Source of the DNA: Novosphingobium sp.
GTDB lineage: Bacteria > Pseudomonadota > Alphaproteobacteria > Sphingomonadales > Sphingomonadaceae
Assembly: GCA_027490345.1 (NCBI GenBank)
Contig: JAIXYF010000114.1
Span: 1-6,703, forward strand
Length of the DNA stretch: 6,703 nt
Direction of reading: 5' to 3'
This document shows positions 1-5,946 of the stretch, piece by piece. Numbering within the stretch: the first letter of the stretch is position 1; each line of letters starts with the position of its first letter. The translations under genes and the position numbers were made by a program. The notes under the pieces were generated by a model, which worked only from the letters and a program-made list of their open reading frames with translations, searched no databases and was not told the DNA's origin.

Positions 1-497
1 GCTGCGGCGCCGGTGGCGGCAAGGCAGGCCTCGATCATGCTGGGGTGCGGCTTCGAAGGGTGGCGGTCGGCGGTTTGCAGCGTGACGAAATGGCCGATGA
101 GGCCATGCGATTCGAGGCAGTGGACCAGTCCCCGGTCGCTCTTGCCGGTGGCGACGCCCAGCAGCCAGCCCGCTCCCGCCAACTCCTCGATCAGCGCGGC
201 GATGCCATCATAGAGCGGCTCTGCCACCTGGCCTGCCACGCGCCGTTCGCGGAAGGAATCGCGGTAGAGCTGGGCCAGCATCGCATGATCATCAGCCGAG
301 CCATCGGGGCGCAGATGGCGCATCGCCTCGGGCAGCGAAAGGCCGACGACTCGGCGCGTGGCGCCTCGATCGGGCGGGGTGAGCCCGGCTGCCGCGAACG
401 CGGCATCCATCGCCGCGCAGATATCGGCCTGGCTATCGACCAGCGTGCCGTCGCAATCGAAGATGGCAAGGCGCCGGATGGCGGAAAGGGGGCTCAT
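1..497 (-). CDS. HAD-superfamily phosphatase, phosphoglycolate phosphatase-like (3' end off window)
   Basis: Reading leftward from the ATG at 497, this frame is open to the window edge and gives the first 165 residues of a protein whose family usually has about 220. It carries HAD motif I, FDCDGTLVDS, with nucleophile Asp14 and acid/base Asp16. A helical C1-type cap follows at about residues 22-90. Motif II is ATGKS with Thr117, and the motif III lysine is Lys149 in SKPHP. Motif IV would lie beyond the edge. Such enzymes are cytosolic, Mg-dependent phosphatases acting on small phosphate esters or pyrophosphate; phosphoglycolate is the usual label, but the substrate cannot be read from sequence. 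The ATG overlaps the TGA of the PaiB-like gene as ATGA, so the two are probably translationally coupled, and no strong Shine-Dalgarno is seen. HAD class is sure; exact substrate is not. Confidence 0.9.
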   Translation of the reverse strand, partial: MSPLSAIRRLAIFDCDGTLVDSQADICAAMDAAFAAAGLTPPDRGATRRVVGLSLPEAMRHLRPDGSADDHAMLAQLYRDSFRERRVAGQVAEPLYDGIAALIEELAGAGWLLGVATGKSDRGLVHCLESHGLIGHFVTLQTADRHPSKPHPSMIEACLAATGAA

Positions 498-1108
498 CTG
501 CAGACCTGCTCCATCAATGCGGCAAGCGCGCGTTTGCCTTCGCCTTTCAGCCCCTCGATCACGCGGGCGCGCTCCTCTGCGGGCTTGTTTTGCGAAAGCT
601 TGAGTGTGGGCCGCCAGGCCTCGACCGTCAGTTCGAAGCCGACGATCATGTCCATCATGCGTTCACGCTTGTTCGGGGCCATCTTGGCCATCGTCCAGGG
701 CGTGCCTTGCGCCACGCGCGCTTCATGATGCGCAGAAACGTCTTCGAGCAGCGCATGAAGGTCTGCGCGGTCCATGCGGCGGACCGGGCCTTCCATTTCC
801 AGCGCGAGGTAATTCCACGTCGGCACCTGATCGGGATCGGTATACCAGCGTGCGGAGACATAGCCGTCCGGCCCGTTGACCACGGCCAGCGCCCGCGCGC
901 CATCGAGGTGGCGAGTGAGGGCATTGCCCAGCGCAAGGTGGAAACGCAGCGTGCCCGCATCCGTCAGCAGCAGCGGCACATGCGCCACGCGCGGCCCATC
1001 CGGCAGGCCCATGAATACCATGCCGAAGCCGGCTTCCGCGATCAGCGCCGCAAACAGCGCGCGATCCTCGCCAATCTGGCCCGAACGGAAGGCAGGGTTG
1101 GGATGCAT
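494..1108 (-). CDS. PaiB-family FMN-binding split-barrel protein
   Basis: A complete 204-residue protein close to the usual PaiB length. It begins MHPNPAF, like the MYxPxxF start of the family. It carries the PaiB landmarks HVPLLL (43-48), GPDGYVSARWY (79-89), VPTWNY (95-100) and the C-terminal KLSQNK (170-175) after a GFE segment. These form a flavin-reductase-like split barrel that binds FMN as a dimer. The Bacillus PaiB was described as a negative regulator of sporulation and protease genes, but no DNA-binding domain is visible and the role in Gram-negative bacteria is unclear. GAGGGA lies just upstream of the start with good spacing. The start also overlaps the stop of the pseudouridine synthase gene by one base (TGATG), and its own stop overlaps the next start (ATGA). 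Family call is firm; biological function is open. Confidence 0.9.
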   Translation of the reverse strand: MHPNPAFRSGQIGEDRALFAALIAEAGFGMVFMGLPDGPRVAHVPLLLTDAGTLRFHLALGNALTRHLDGARALAVVNGPDGYVSARWYTDPDQVPTWNYLALEMEGPVRRMDRADLHALLEDVSAHHEARVAQGTPWTMAKMAPNKRERMMDMIVGFELTVEAWRPTLKLSQNKPAEERARVIEGLKGEGKRALAALMEQVCR

Positions 1109-2475
1109 CAGTCCCTCGGGCTGCGGCGCGGCGCTTTGCTTGCCGGGGGTTTTGCGCCGCCGGTTTTTCCTGCTCCAGTCTTTCCTGGCGCCGGTGCACG
1201 CCGCACTGGCTTGCCGCCGCCCGCCGCGCGTTCTGCAGAATTGCGCTCTGCCGCAGCCCGCCCGGCCGAAGCCCGCGCGAGCGCGGTGCCAGTGGGGGCC
1301 TTGCTGCCCGGGCCTTTCTTCACCCCCGCGCGCGGCTTGGGCGCCGTGCGGCCGCTGGGCGGGGCATCGGCGCGCTTGCGGCGCTCACCCCGGCGTTCCT
1401 TGCGATATTCCTTGGCATGGGCCTTGGCCGCCCGCTTTTCGATCACCTTGTCGGGCACGAGCTTCACCGGCTCCAGCGGCAGTTCGCCATCCGCTTCTTC
1501 AAAGCCCAGCTGCGCCATGCTAGCGGCAAAGTGGTCGGGCAGCGGCGCGGTCACATCCAGCAGATCGCCCTCGGGATGCTCGATGAGCAGCCGCCGCGCG
1601 TGGAGGTGCATCTTGCGGCTGATCGATCCCGTCAGGAAGGCGGCCTGCCCGCCATACTTGCCATCGCCCACGATGGGGTGGCCGATGGCCGCCATGTGCA
1701 CGCGCAGTTGGTGGGTGCGGCCAGTCAGCGGTTGCAGCTCGACCCAGCACGCGGAGTTCCCCGCGCGGCCGATCACGCGGTAGCGCGTGCGGGCGGACTG
1801 GCCGTGTTCGGTCTCGTCGACCATCATCTTCTCACCGCCCGTGCCCGGCTGCTTGGCCAGTGGCAGTTCGATCAAGCCATCGCGGATTTCGGGCACGCCG
1901 GTGATCAGCGCCCAATAGATCTTGCGCGCGGTCCGCCCGGAAAAGCGCTTGGAAAAGAACGCCGCGCTGCCCGGTGTGCGCGCGATCAGAAGCACGCCTG
2001 AGGTATCCTTGTCGAGCCGATGGACCAGCCGCGGGCGCGGGCCCTTTTCATCGGCATAGGCATCGAGCAGGCCGTCGACATGTTCATACGTGCCGCTGCC
2101 GCCTTGCGTGGCAAGGCCCGGCGGCTTGTTGAGCACGATGGCCGCGCGGTCTTGCGTGAGCACCATGCTTTCCGCGAGCGCGATCTGCTCTTCGGTCAGC
2201 GGCTGCTTGGGCCGGGCGCTCTTGATCCCCGGCGGTGCGCTGCCGCCCGGCGGCACGCGCAGCACTTGCCCCTTTTCCAGCCGCGTATCGACATCAGCAC
2301 GCTTGCCATCGACGCGCAGCTGCCCGGTGCGCGCCCAGCGCGAAACCGTGGCAAAGCCGACTGCGGGCAGGTTGCGCTTGAACCAGCGGTCCAGCCGCAC
2401 CCCGTCATCGTCCTTGGTGACGGTGAACTGGCGCACATCATCCGGATTGCCCCCGGCGCTCGCGGCCCCGCTCAT
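1108..2475 (-). CDS. rluC: RluA/RluC-family 23S rRNA pseudouridine synthase with basic C-terminal tail
   Basis: A 455-residue protein that would convert uridines in 23S rRNA to pseudouridine. An S4-type RNA-binding domain spans about residues 24-75. The catalytic domain follows, with the hallmark HRLDKDTSG (152-160; catalytic Asp155) and the second motif GRTHQLRVHMAAIGHPIVGD (252-271). NKPPGLATQGG (116-126) is the typical RluA-family substrate-pocket strand. Order and motifs fit RluC/RluD; RluC is the closest guess, but the exact target positions are inferred. E. coli RluC is about 319 residues, and the excess here is a lysine-, arginine-, alanine- and proline-rich tail from about residue 343 to the end, probably disordered and RNA-binding. 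The start was chosen at the ATG that overlaps the crcB stop (ATGA). The frame stays open further upstream, but that sequence is the crcB coding region in another frame. Confidence 0.92.
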   Translation of the reverse strand: MSGAASAGGNPDDVRQFTVTKDDDGVRLDRWFKRNLPAVGFATVSRWARTGQLRVDGKRADVDTRLEKGQVLRVPPGGSAPPGIKSARPKQPLTEEQIALAESMVLTQDRAAIVLNKPPGLATQGGSGTYEHVDGLLDAYADEKGPRPRLVHRLDKDTSGVLLIARTPGSAAFFSKRFSGRTARKIYWALITGVPEIRDGLIELPLAKQPGTGGEKMMVDETEHGQSARTRYRVIGRAGNSACWVELQPLTGRTHQLRVHMAAIGHPIVGDGKYGGQAAFLTGSISRKMHLHARRLLIEHPEGDLLDVTAPLPDHFAASMAQLGFEEADGELPLEPVKLVPDKVIEKRAAKAHAKEYRKERRGERRKRADAPPSGRTAPKPRAGVKKGPGSKAPTGTALARASAGRAAAERNSAERAAGGGKPVRRAPAPGKTGAGKTGGAKPPASKAPRRSPRD

Positions 2476-2891
2476 GCCGCCACCCGCATCAGCCAGAGGC
2501 CGCCAAACAGCGCGGCAAAGCCCGCCACGAGCGAGAGCGCAACATAAGCCGCCGCCAGCCCCAGCGCGCCGCGTTCGACAAACACGGCGAATTCGAGCGC
2601 GAACGAGGAGAACGTGGTGAAGCCGCCCAGCACGCCGACCCCCAGCAGCAAGCGCCAGGTTTCTCCGCCCGCACCGCTGCGGGCCAGCCAGCCGACAAGC
2701 ACGCCCATCAAGGCGCTGCCCAGCACATTGACCGTGAGCGTGGCCCATGGAAACGCGGTGGCCGGAGCCGGGCCAAGCGCGGTAAGAAACAGGCGGCCGG
2801 TCTGGTGGCGCAGCCATGCGCCAAGCGCACCGCCCGCAGCAACAGCAAGGCCGGGCGGAACGCTGGCAAGCAAAGGCGAAGTAGAGGTCAT
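2472..2891 (-). CDS. crcB: CrcB/Fluc fluoride ion channel
   Basis: A 139-residue, very hydrophobic inner-membrane protein of the usual Fluc size. Four membrane segments can be placed at about residues 10-37, 47-70, 80-104 and 108-135. Family marks are GGALGAWLRH (20-29) with the conserved arginine at 28, TLTVNVLGS with Asn55 in segment 2, and the segment-3 break GGFTTFSSF (89-97) with Phe94 and Phe97, the likely phenylalanine-box residues lining the fluoride path. Fluc proteins work as dual-topology dimers that let toxic fluoride leave the cell. The ATG was chosen because AGGGG (minus strand, 2904-2900) sits 8 bases upstream; a longer frame extends to 3125 but gives no membrane or family match. 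It is the first gene of the minus-strand cluster, and its stop overlaps the next start. No fluoride riboswitch was recognised upstream. Confidence 0.93.
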   Translation of the reverse strand: MTSTSPLLASVPPGLAVAAGGALGAWLRHQTGRLFLTALGPAPATAFPWATLTVNVLGSALMGVLVGWLARSGAGGETWRLLLGVGVLGGFTTFSSFALEFAVFVERGALGLAAAYVALSLVAGFAALFGGLWLMRVAA

Positions 2892-2978
2892 TCGCCAAGC
2901 CCCTAACGCACGCAAGCGGCAAATGCACGAGATTGCTTGCCTTGCCGGGGCGCTTTTGGTAGCGGGCGCCGCGTGAGA

Positions 2979-2999
2979 GCCGATCCATTCGGATTCGGC
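2979..2999. repeat. Imperfect inverted repeat upstream of rpsU
   Basis: GCCGA-TCC at 2979-2986 pairs with GGA-T-TCGGC at 2991-2999. This gives an 8-bp stem with a single bulged T (2994) and a 4-base loop. It lies between the crcB and rpsU starts, just before the possible rpsU -10 box. It could be an operator or a transcript hairpin for either direction; the sequence alone does not decide. Confidence 0.4.
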
Positions 3000-3016
3000 C
3001 CGTTTCGTATTTCTAT

Positions 3017-3034
3017 CATTTCCCGCAGGAAATG
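3017..3034. repeat. Perfect 7-bp inverted repeat in the rpsU upstream region
   Basis: CATTTCC (3017-3023) and GGAAATG (3028-3034) are perfect reverse complements around a CGCA loop. The repeat overlaps the end of the possible -10 hexamer TATCAT and the expected transcription start region for rpsU. It could be a protein-binding palindrome or a 5'-leader hairpin. The tetraloop-sized spacing favours RNA structure, but this is inference. Confidence 0.45.
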
Positions 3035-3099
3035 GTTCCAATTCAAGGTGACTCCCGCGTGGGCGGGCTCTCGCCATCAGCATTGAGGTGTAGCGGTTT

Positions 3100-3306
3100 A
3101 TGCAGATTCTCGTTCGCGACAACAATGTCGATCAGGCCCTTCGCGCGCTCAAGAAGAAGCTGCAGCGTGAGGGCGTGTACCGCGAGATGAAGCTGCGCCG
3201 TCACTTTGAAAAGCCGTCGGAAAAGCGCGCCCGTGAAAAGGCTGCTGCTGTCCGCCGCGCCCGCAAGATGGAGCGCAAGCGGCTTGAGCGCGACGGCGGC
3301 AAATAA
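3100..3306 (+). CDS. rpsU: 30S ribosomal protein S21
   Basis: A complete 68-residue, strongly basic protein matching bS21. The N-terminus MQILVRDNNVDQALRALKKK is the family signature. KLQREGVYREMKLRRHFEKPSEKRAREKA follows in form, and the C-terminal half is an arginine/lysine-rich helix ending in GGK. S21 sits on the 30S platform near the 3' end of 16S rRNA and helps mRNA binding at initiation. GAGGTG at 3085-3090 is a good ribosome-binding site 9 bases before the ATG. The gene stands alone on the plus strand, followed by two hairpins including a probable terminator, so it is likely its own transcript with some read-through to the FKBP gene possible. Identification is close to certain. Confidence 0.97.
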   Translation: MQILVRDNNVDQALRALKKKLQREGVYREMKLRRHFEKPSEKRAREKAAAVRRARKMERKRLERDGGK

Positions 3307-3320
3307 GGGCGGCAAGTAAG
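3295..3320 (+). repeat. 13-bp tandem duplication across the rpsU stop codon
   Basis: GGCGGCAAATAAG (3295-3307) is followed directly by GGCGGCAAGTAAG (3308-3320), 12 of 13 identical. The first copy contains the real TAA of rpsU. The second TAA is 13 bases later and so in another frame. This looks like a small replication-slippage duplication of the gene's 3' end without effect on the protein. Confidence 0.7.
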
Positions 3321-3328
3321 CTGCTCTC

Positions 3329-3348
3329 GGGGCAGCCTGTTCTGCCCC
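3329..3348 (+). repeat. Hairpin 3' of rpsU
   Basis: GGGGCAG (3329-3335) and CTGCCCC (3342-3348) form a perfect 7-bp stem with the 6-base loop CCTGTT. It starts 22 bases after the rpsU stop. It has no T-run after it, so it is more likely an mRNA 3'-end stabilising stem, or an upstream partner of the terminator at 3382-3410, than a terminator itself. Confidence 0.5.
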
Positions 3349-3381
3349 ATAGCCTCTTGCGATAAGGGTCCGGCTGGGCCA

Positions 3382-3410
3382 AGAGGGCGCCGTATTTGCG
3401 GCGCCCTTTC
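3382..3410 (+). terminator. Probable Rho-independent terminator after rpsU
   Basis: GGGCGCCG (3385-3392) and CGGCGCCC (3399-3406) form a perfect 8-bp GC stem around the loop TATTTG. Flanking A and T residues (3382-3384 with 3407-3409) can extend it by up to three pairs. The T-tract is short (TTTC, then GCTTGT), so termination may be partial. It lies 76 bases after the rpsU stop and 80 bases before the FKBP start. Confidence 0.65.
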
Positions 3411-3453
3411 GCTTGTCCGGTCCTGATGATCGGGCGGCCTCGGGGCTTGGAAT

Positions 3454-3475
3454 CGGAGCCGGACCGCAGGCTCCG
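3454..3475 (+). repeat. Inverted repeat just upstream of the FKBP ribosome-binding site
   Basis: CGGAGCC (3454-3460) and GGCTCCG (3469-3475) are perfect 7-bp arms around an 8-base spacer. The repeat ends 5 bases before the GGGGAAG ribosome-binding site of the FKBP gene. It would fold in the mRNA leader or could bind a protein. No promoter hexamers were recognised around it. Confidence 0.4.
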
Positions 3476-3489
3476 CAAAAGGGGAAGAC

Positions 3490-4041
3490 ATGTCGGAAAT
3501 CACCCGCGTTCCGCTCCAGCCGGTTGGCCAGGGATCGCTCACCCGCATCTGGATCGGCGTGATTCTCGCGCTGTTGCTTGCGGCGTCTGCTGCTTGGGCC
3601 GTGCGGTATCAGGGCCTCGTCGTTGAAACCGTCAAGGCGGGGTCCGGCCCGTCTCCCACCATGGGCGATGTGGTGCTGGTCAATTATTCCGGCCAGCTCG
3701 GTAACGGTAAGTCGTTCGACAAGGGTGAGAAGGTCGCCATGCCGGTCGAGGGCGTGATCCCCGGCTTCAGCAAGGGGCTGCAGAAGATGCAGCGCGGCGG
3801 CAAGTACAAGCTCGTGATCCCCGCTTCCATGGCTTATGGCGCGGCCGAGCAGAAGAACCCCTCCACTGGCGAAGTGGTGATCCCGGCGAACAGCGATCTG
3901 ACGTTCGAAGTCGAACTGCTCGATTTCAAGAGCGCCGCCGAGATCGAACAGCGCCGCCAGATGCTCCAGCAGATGCAGCAGCAGATGGGCAAGGCGCCCA
4001 AGGGCGGCGCCCCTGCGCCCGAAGCTCTGCCGCTGCCCTGA
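3490..4041 (+). CDS. Membrane-anchored FKBP-type peptidyl-prolyl cis-trans isomerase
   Basis: A 183-residue protein with a short cytoplasmic N-terminus and one hydrophobic segment at about residues 20-38. That segment reads as an uncleaved anchor, which would place the rest in the periplasm. An FKBP domain covers about 57-146 and catalyses cis-trans isomerisation of Xaa-Pro bonds during protein folding. Active-site residues seen by comparison with FKBP12 are Tyr66 (VNYSG), Asp77 (FDKG), Val89-Ile90 (GVIPGF), Tyr116 (MAYGA) and Ile131 (VIPANSDLTFEVELL). Phe93 replaces the usual pocket tryptophan, as in many bacterial FKBPs. The tail (148-183) is a glutamine/methionine-rich helix, then a proline/alanine-rich end. 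GGGGAAG at 3481-3487 supports the ATG. It is followed by gatC after 57 bases and may share its transcript. No secretion or chaperone partner is visible nearby. Confidence 0.92.
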   Translation: MSEITRVPLQPVGQGSLTRIWIGVILALLLAASAAWAVRYQGLVVETVKAGSGPSPTMGDVVLVNYSGQLGNGKSFDKGEKVAMPVEGVIPGFSKGLQKMQRGGKYKLVIPASMAYGAAEQKNPSTGEVVIPANSDLTFEVELLDFKSAAEIEQRRQMLQQMQQQMGKAPKGGAPAPEALPLP

Positions 4042-4053
4042 TTCTCTGTTCCC

Positions 4054-4076
4054 GGCCAGCGGCGCGCCCGCTGGCC
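4054..4076 (+). repeat. Intercistronic hairpin between the FKBP gene and gatC
   Basis: GGCCAGCGG (4054-4062) and CCGCTGGCC (4068-4076) form a perfect 9-bp GC-rich stem with loop CGCGC. It begins 12 bases after the FKBP stop and ends 22 bases before gatC. No T-run follows, so it is not a classic terminator. It could protect the FKBP mRNA 3' end, attenuate read-through into gatCA, or be a Rho-dependent or partial terminator. Confidence 0.55.
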
Positions 4077-4098
4077 CCAGACTTTGTGAAAGACAGCC

Positions 4099-4401
4099 AT
4101 GTCCGTAGACACCGCCACGGTGGCCAGAATCGCAGCGCTGGCCCGCATCAAGGTGACCGATGAAGAAGTCGCGGCGATGGTGCCCGAACTCAACGGCATT
4201 CTCGCCTGGGTTGAGCAGCTTGGCGAAGTGAACGTGGAAGGCATCGCGCCAATGACGGCGGTGATCCCCAACACGCAGCGTCTGCGCGCAGATGTGATCG
4301 GCGCTGATCCGCTGACCGGCGGCGATGTGCGCGACAAGGTTCTTTCCAATGCGCCCGCCGGTGAACACGGCTTCTTCGGCGTGCCCAAGGTGATCGAGTA
4401 A
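4099..4401 (+). CDS. gatC: Asp/Glu-tRNA amidotransferase subunit C
   Basis: A complete 100-residue protein of normal GatC length. The N-terminal helical part (VARIAALARIKVTDEEV) and the C-terminal signature LSNAP (82-86) ... FFGVPKVIE (92-100) are characteristic. GatC wraps around GatA and helps hold it to GatB in the GatCAB complex, which amidates Glu-tRNA(Gln) and/or Asp-tRNA(Asn) in the cytosol. Most alphaproteobacteria lack glutaminyl-tRNA synthetase and need this route. Only a weak GAAAG (4088-4092) precedes the ATG. The TAA overlaps the gatA ATG by one base (TAATG), so gatC and gatA are translationally coupled. Confidence 0.96.
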   Translation: MSVDTATVARIAALARIKVTDEEVAAMVPELNGILAWVEQLGEVNVEGIAPMTAVIPNTQRLRADVIGADPLTGGDVRDKVLSNAPAGEHGFFGVPKVIE

Positions 4402-5897
4402 TGCCCATGACCGCAAACGAACTCACTGACCTTGGCGTCGCCGCGATCCGCGATGGCGTTGCCAAGGGCGATTTCACTGCGAAAGAAGTGGCAAACGCCT
4501 TCAATACCGCTGTGGCCGAGGCGCAGGACGCGCTCAATGCCTTCATCACGCTGACGCCTGAAAAGGCGCTCGAAGCCGCCGCTGCCGTTGATGCGGACCG
4601 CGCCGCGGGCAAGGCGCTGGGCAAGATGGCCGGTGTGCCGATCGGCATGAAGGACTTGTTCGCGACGACGGGCACGAAGACGACTGCCGCTTCGAACATC
4701 CTCGGCAACTTCGTGCCGCCATACGAATCCACGGTTTCGCAGAAGTTGTGGGATGCGGGCGCGGGCATGCTCGGCAAGCTCAACCTCGATCAGTTCGCGA
4801 TGGGCTCCTCGAACGAGACGAGCGCCTTCGGCAATGTGATCTCGCCCTGGCGGCGGGAAGGCAGCACCGCCCAAATGGCCCCCGGCGGCTCCTCGGGCGG
4901 CTCCTCGGCGGCAGTTTCAGCGCGCATCGCGCCCGCTGCCACGGGCACTGATACTGGCGGCTCGATCCGCCAGCCCGCCGCCTTCACCGGCATTTCGGGG
5001 ATCAAGCCCACCTATGGCCGCTGCTCGCGCTGGGGCATTGTTGCGTTCGCCTCCAGCCTCGATCAGGCCGGGCCGATGGCGCGCGATGTGCGCGATTGTG
5101 CGATCATGCTGGAAGCGATGGCCGGGTTCGATCCCAAGGATTCGACCAGCCTCGACATGCCCGTGCCGGAATGGGAAGCCAACCTGAACGCGGACCTGCG
5201 CGGCAAAAAGGTCGGCATCCCGCGCGAATACCGCATGGACGGGATGGACGCGGATGTCGCCCGCGTGTGGGACGAAGGCATCGCCTGGCTGAAGGATGCG
5301 GGCGCCGAGATCGTTGATATCAATCTGGCGCACACCAAGTATGCGCTGCCCGCGTACTACATCATCGCGCCTGCCGAAGCCTCGTCCAACCTGGCGCGCT
5401 ATGATGGCGTGCGCTACGGCCTGCGCGACCTGCCGCAGGGCGCGGGGCTGCAGGACATGTATGCGGCCACCCGCGCCGCAGGGTTCGGCGCAGAAGTTCG
5501 CCGCCGCATCCTGATCGGCACGTATGTGCTCTCGGCAGGCTTCTACGATGCCTATTATACGCAGGCGCAAAAGGTGCGTACGCTGATCAGCCGCGATTTT
5601 CTGGACGCATTCCAGACTGTCGACGTGATCCTTGCCCCCACCGCGCCGACCGCCGCCTTCGGGCTGGGCGAGATGGTGAGCGATCCGCTTGCCATGTACC
5701 TCAACGACGTGTTCGCCGTGCCCGCCAGTCTTGCGGGCTTGCCCGCAATGTCGGTGCCTGCGGGGCTTGACCGGCAGGGACTGCCGCTGGGCCTTCAGCT
5801 GATTGGCCGTCCGTTCGATGAGCAGGGCGTGCTCGATGCAGGGCTGGCGATCGAGGCGCGGGCTGGGTTTACGGCGCGCCCGGCGAAGTGGTGGTAA
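4401..5897 (+). CDS. gatA: Asp/Glu-tRNA amidotransferase subunit A (glutaminase/amidase)
   Basis: A complete 498-residue amidase-signature protein, normal for GatA. It releases ammonia from glutamine (or asparagine) and passes it to GatB. The Ser-cisSer-Lys triad can be read directly: Lys84 in GVPIGMKDLF, cis-Ser164 in PGGSSGGSS, and nucleophile Ser188 in GTDTGGSIRQPA. KPTYGRCSRWG (202-212) follows as expected. The stretch SPWRREGSTAQMAPGG before the serine loop is a few residues longer than in Firmicutes GatA, a form I associate with sphingomonads. The first ATG overlaps the gatC stop and has AAGG (4387-4390) 10 bases upstream; a second ATG at 4407 is a possible alternative. The expected next gene, gatB, does not follow directly: a toxin-antitoxin pair lies between. 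Confidence 0.97.
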   Translation: MPMTANELTDLGVAAIRDGVAKGDFTAKEVANAFNTAVAEAQDALNAFITLTPEKALEAAAAVDADRAAGKALGKMAGVPIGMKDLFATTGTKTTAASNILGNFVPPYESTVSQKLWDAGAGMLGKLNLDQFAMGSSNETSAFGNVISPWRREGSTAQMAPGGSSGGSSAAVSARIAPAATGTDTGGSIRQPAAFTGISGIKPTYGRCSRWGIVAFASSLDQAGPMARDVRDCAIMLEAMAGFDPKDSTSLDMPVPEWEANLNADLRGKKVGIPREYRMDGMDADVARVWDEGIAWLKDAGAEIVDINLAHTKYALPAYYIIAPAEASSNLARYDGVRYGLRDLPQGAGLQDMYAATRAAGFGAEVRRRILIGTYVLSAGFYDAYYTQAQKVRTLISRDFLDAFQTVDVILAPTAPTAAFGLGEMVSDPLAMYLNDVFAVPASLAGLPAMSVPAGLDRQGLPLGLQLIGRPFDEQGVLDAGLAIEARAGFTARPAKWW

Positions 5898-5910
5898 GGG
5901 CCGGGCGCGA

Positions 5911-5946
5911 TTGACTGTATTACCGCTTAAGAGTAATACCATCGGC
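5911..5946 (+). promoter_or_regulatory. Candidate promoter and antitoxin operator before the toxin-antitoxin module
   Basis: In the 49-bp gap after gatA, GTATTAC (5917-5923) and GTAATAC (5933-5939) form a perfect 7-bp inverted repeat with a 9-base spacer, AT-rich in a GC-rich setting. TTGACT (5911-5916) matches 5 of 6 bases of a -35 box; 17 bases later TAATAC (5934-5939) is a weak -10 that lacks the usual final T. The repeat fills the spacer and overlaps the -10, as expected if the AbrB-type antitoxin or its toxin complex represses its own promoter. The predicted start of transcription, about 7 bases after the -10, falls at or next to the antitoxin ATG at 5947. The repeat is observed; the promoter and operator roles are inference. 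Confidence 0.5.

Larger units (their letters stand above)
2892..3099. other. Divergent intergenic region between crcB and rpsU
   Basis: This 208-bp gap separates the minus-strand crcB cluster from rpsU and must carry promoters for both directions. The only hexamer that stands out is TATCAT at 3014-3019 on the plus strand, 5 of 6 matches to a sigma-70 -10 box, but no convincing -35 is found 16-18 bases before it. Two inverted repeats lie here (2979-2999 and 3017-3034). A good Shine-Dalgarno, GAGGTG at 3085-3090, precedes rpsU with 9 bases of spacing. No coding sequence was recognised in the gap. Confidence 0.55.

Noticed and set aside
1111..1300. Frameshift or gene fusion at the end of the pseudouridine synthase
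   Set aside because: The low-complexity tail keeps one frame to a stop that overlaps the next gene's start. That favours a genuine extension, although comparison with relatives was not possible.
590..1783. 397-codon plus-strand open frame opposite the PaiB-like and pseudouridine synthase genes
   Set aside because: Both minus-strand genes have complete family motifs; this frame has none and spans the boundary between them.
2476..2988. Upstream extension of the pseudouridine synthase frame to a 626-residue protein
   Set aside because: The extra 171 residues are crcB and its leader read in another frame and resemble no domain. The ATG at 2475 overlaps the crcB stop and directly precedes the S4 domain.
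2892..3060. Fluoride (crcB-motif) riboswitch upstream of crcB
   Set aside because: The minus-strand leader was read for the conserved GATGG, AACCGCC and GCTGATG-like blocks of that riboswitch, and they were not found.
4054..4076. Rho-independent terminator before gatC
   Set aside because: The stem is strong but is followed by CCAGACTTTG, not a T-run, so it is listed as a hairpin only.
3043..4416. 457-codon open frame on the minus strand opposite rpsU, the FKBP gene and gatC
   Set aside because: It lies antisense to three clearly recognised genes. Its translation is rich in His, Arg and Ala without motifs, as expected for the shadow of high-GC coding DNA.
5803..5946. Longer antitoxin start inside gatA at 5803
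   Set aside because: The extra 48 residues come from gatA coding sequence and the operator region in another frame and lack AbrB features. Starts at 5947 or 5983 fit the family.
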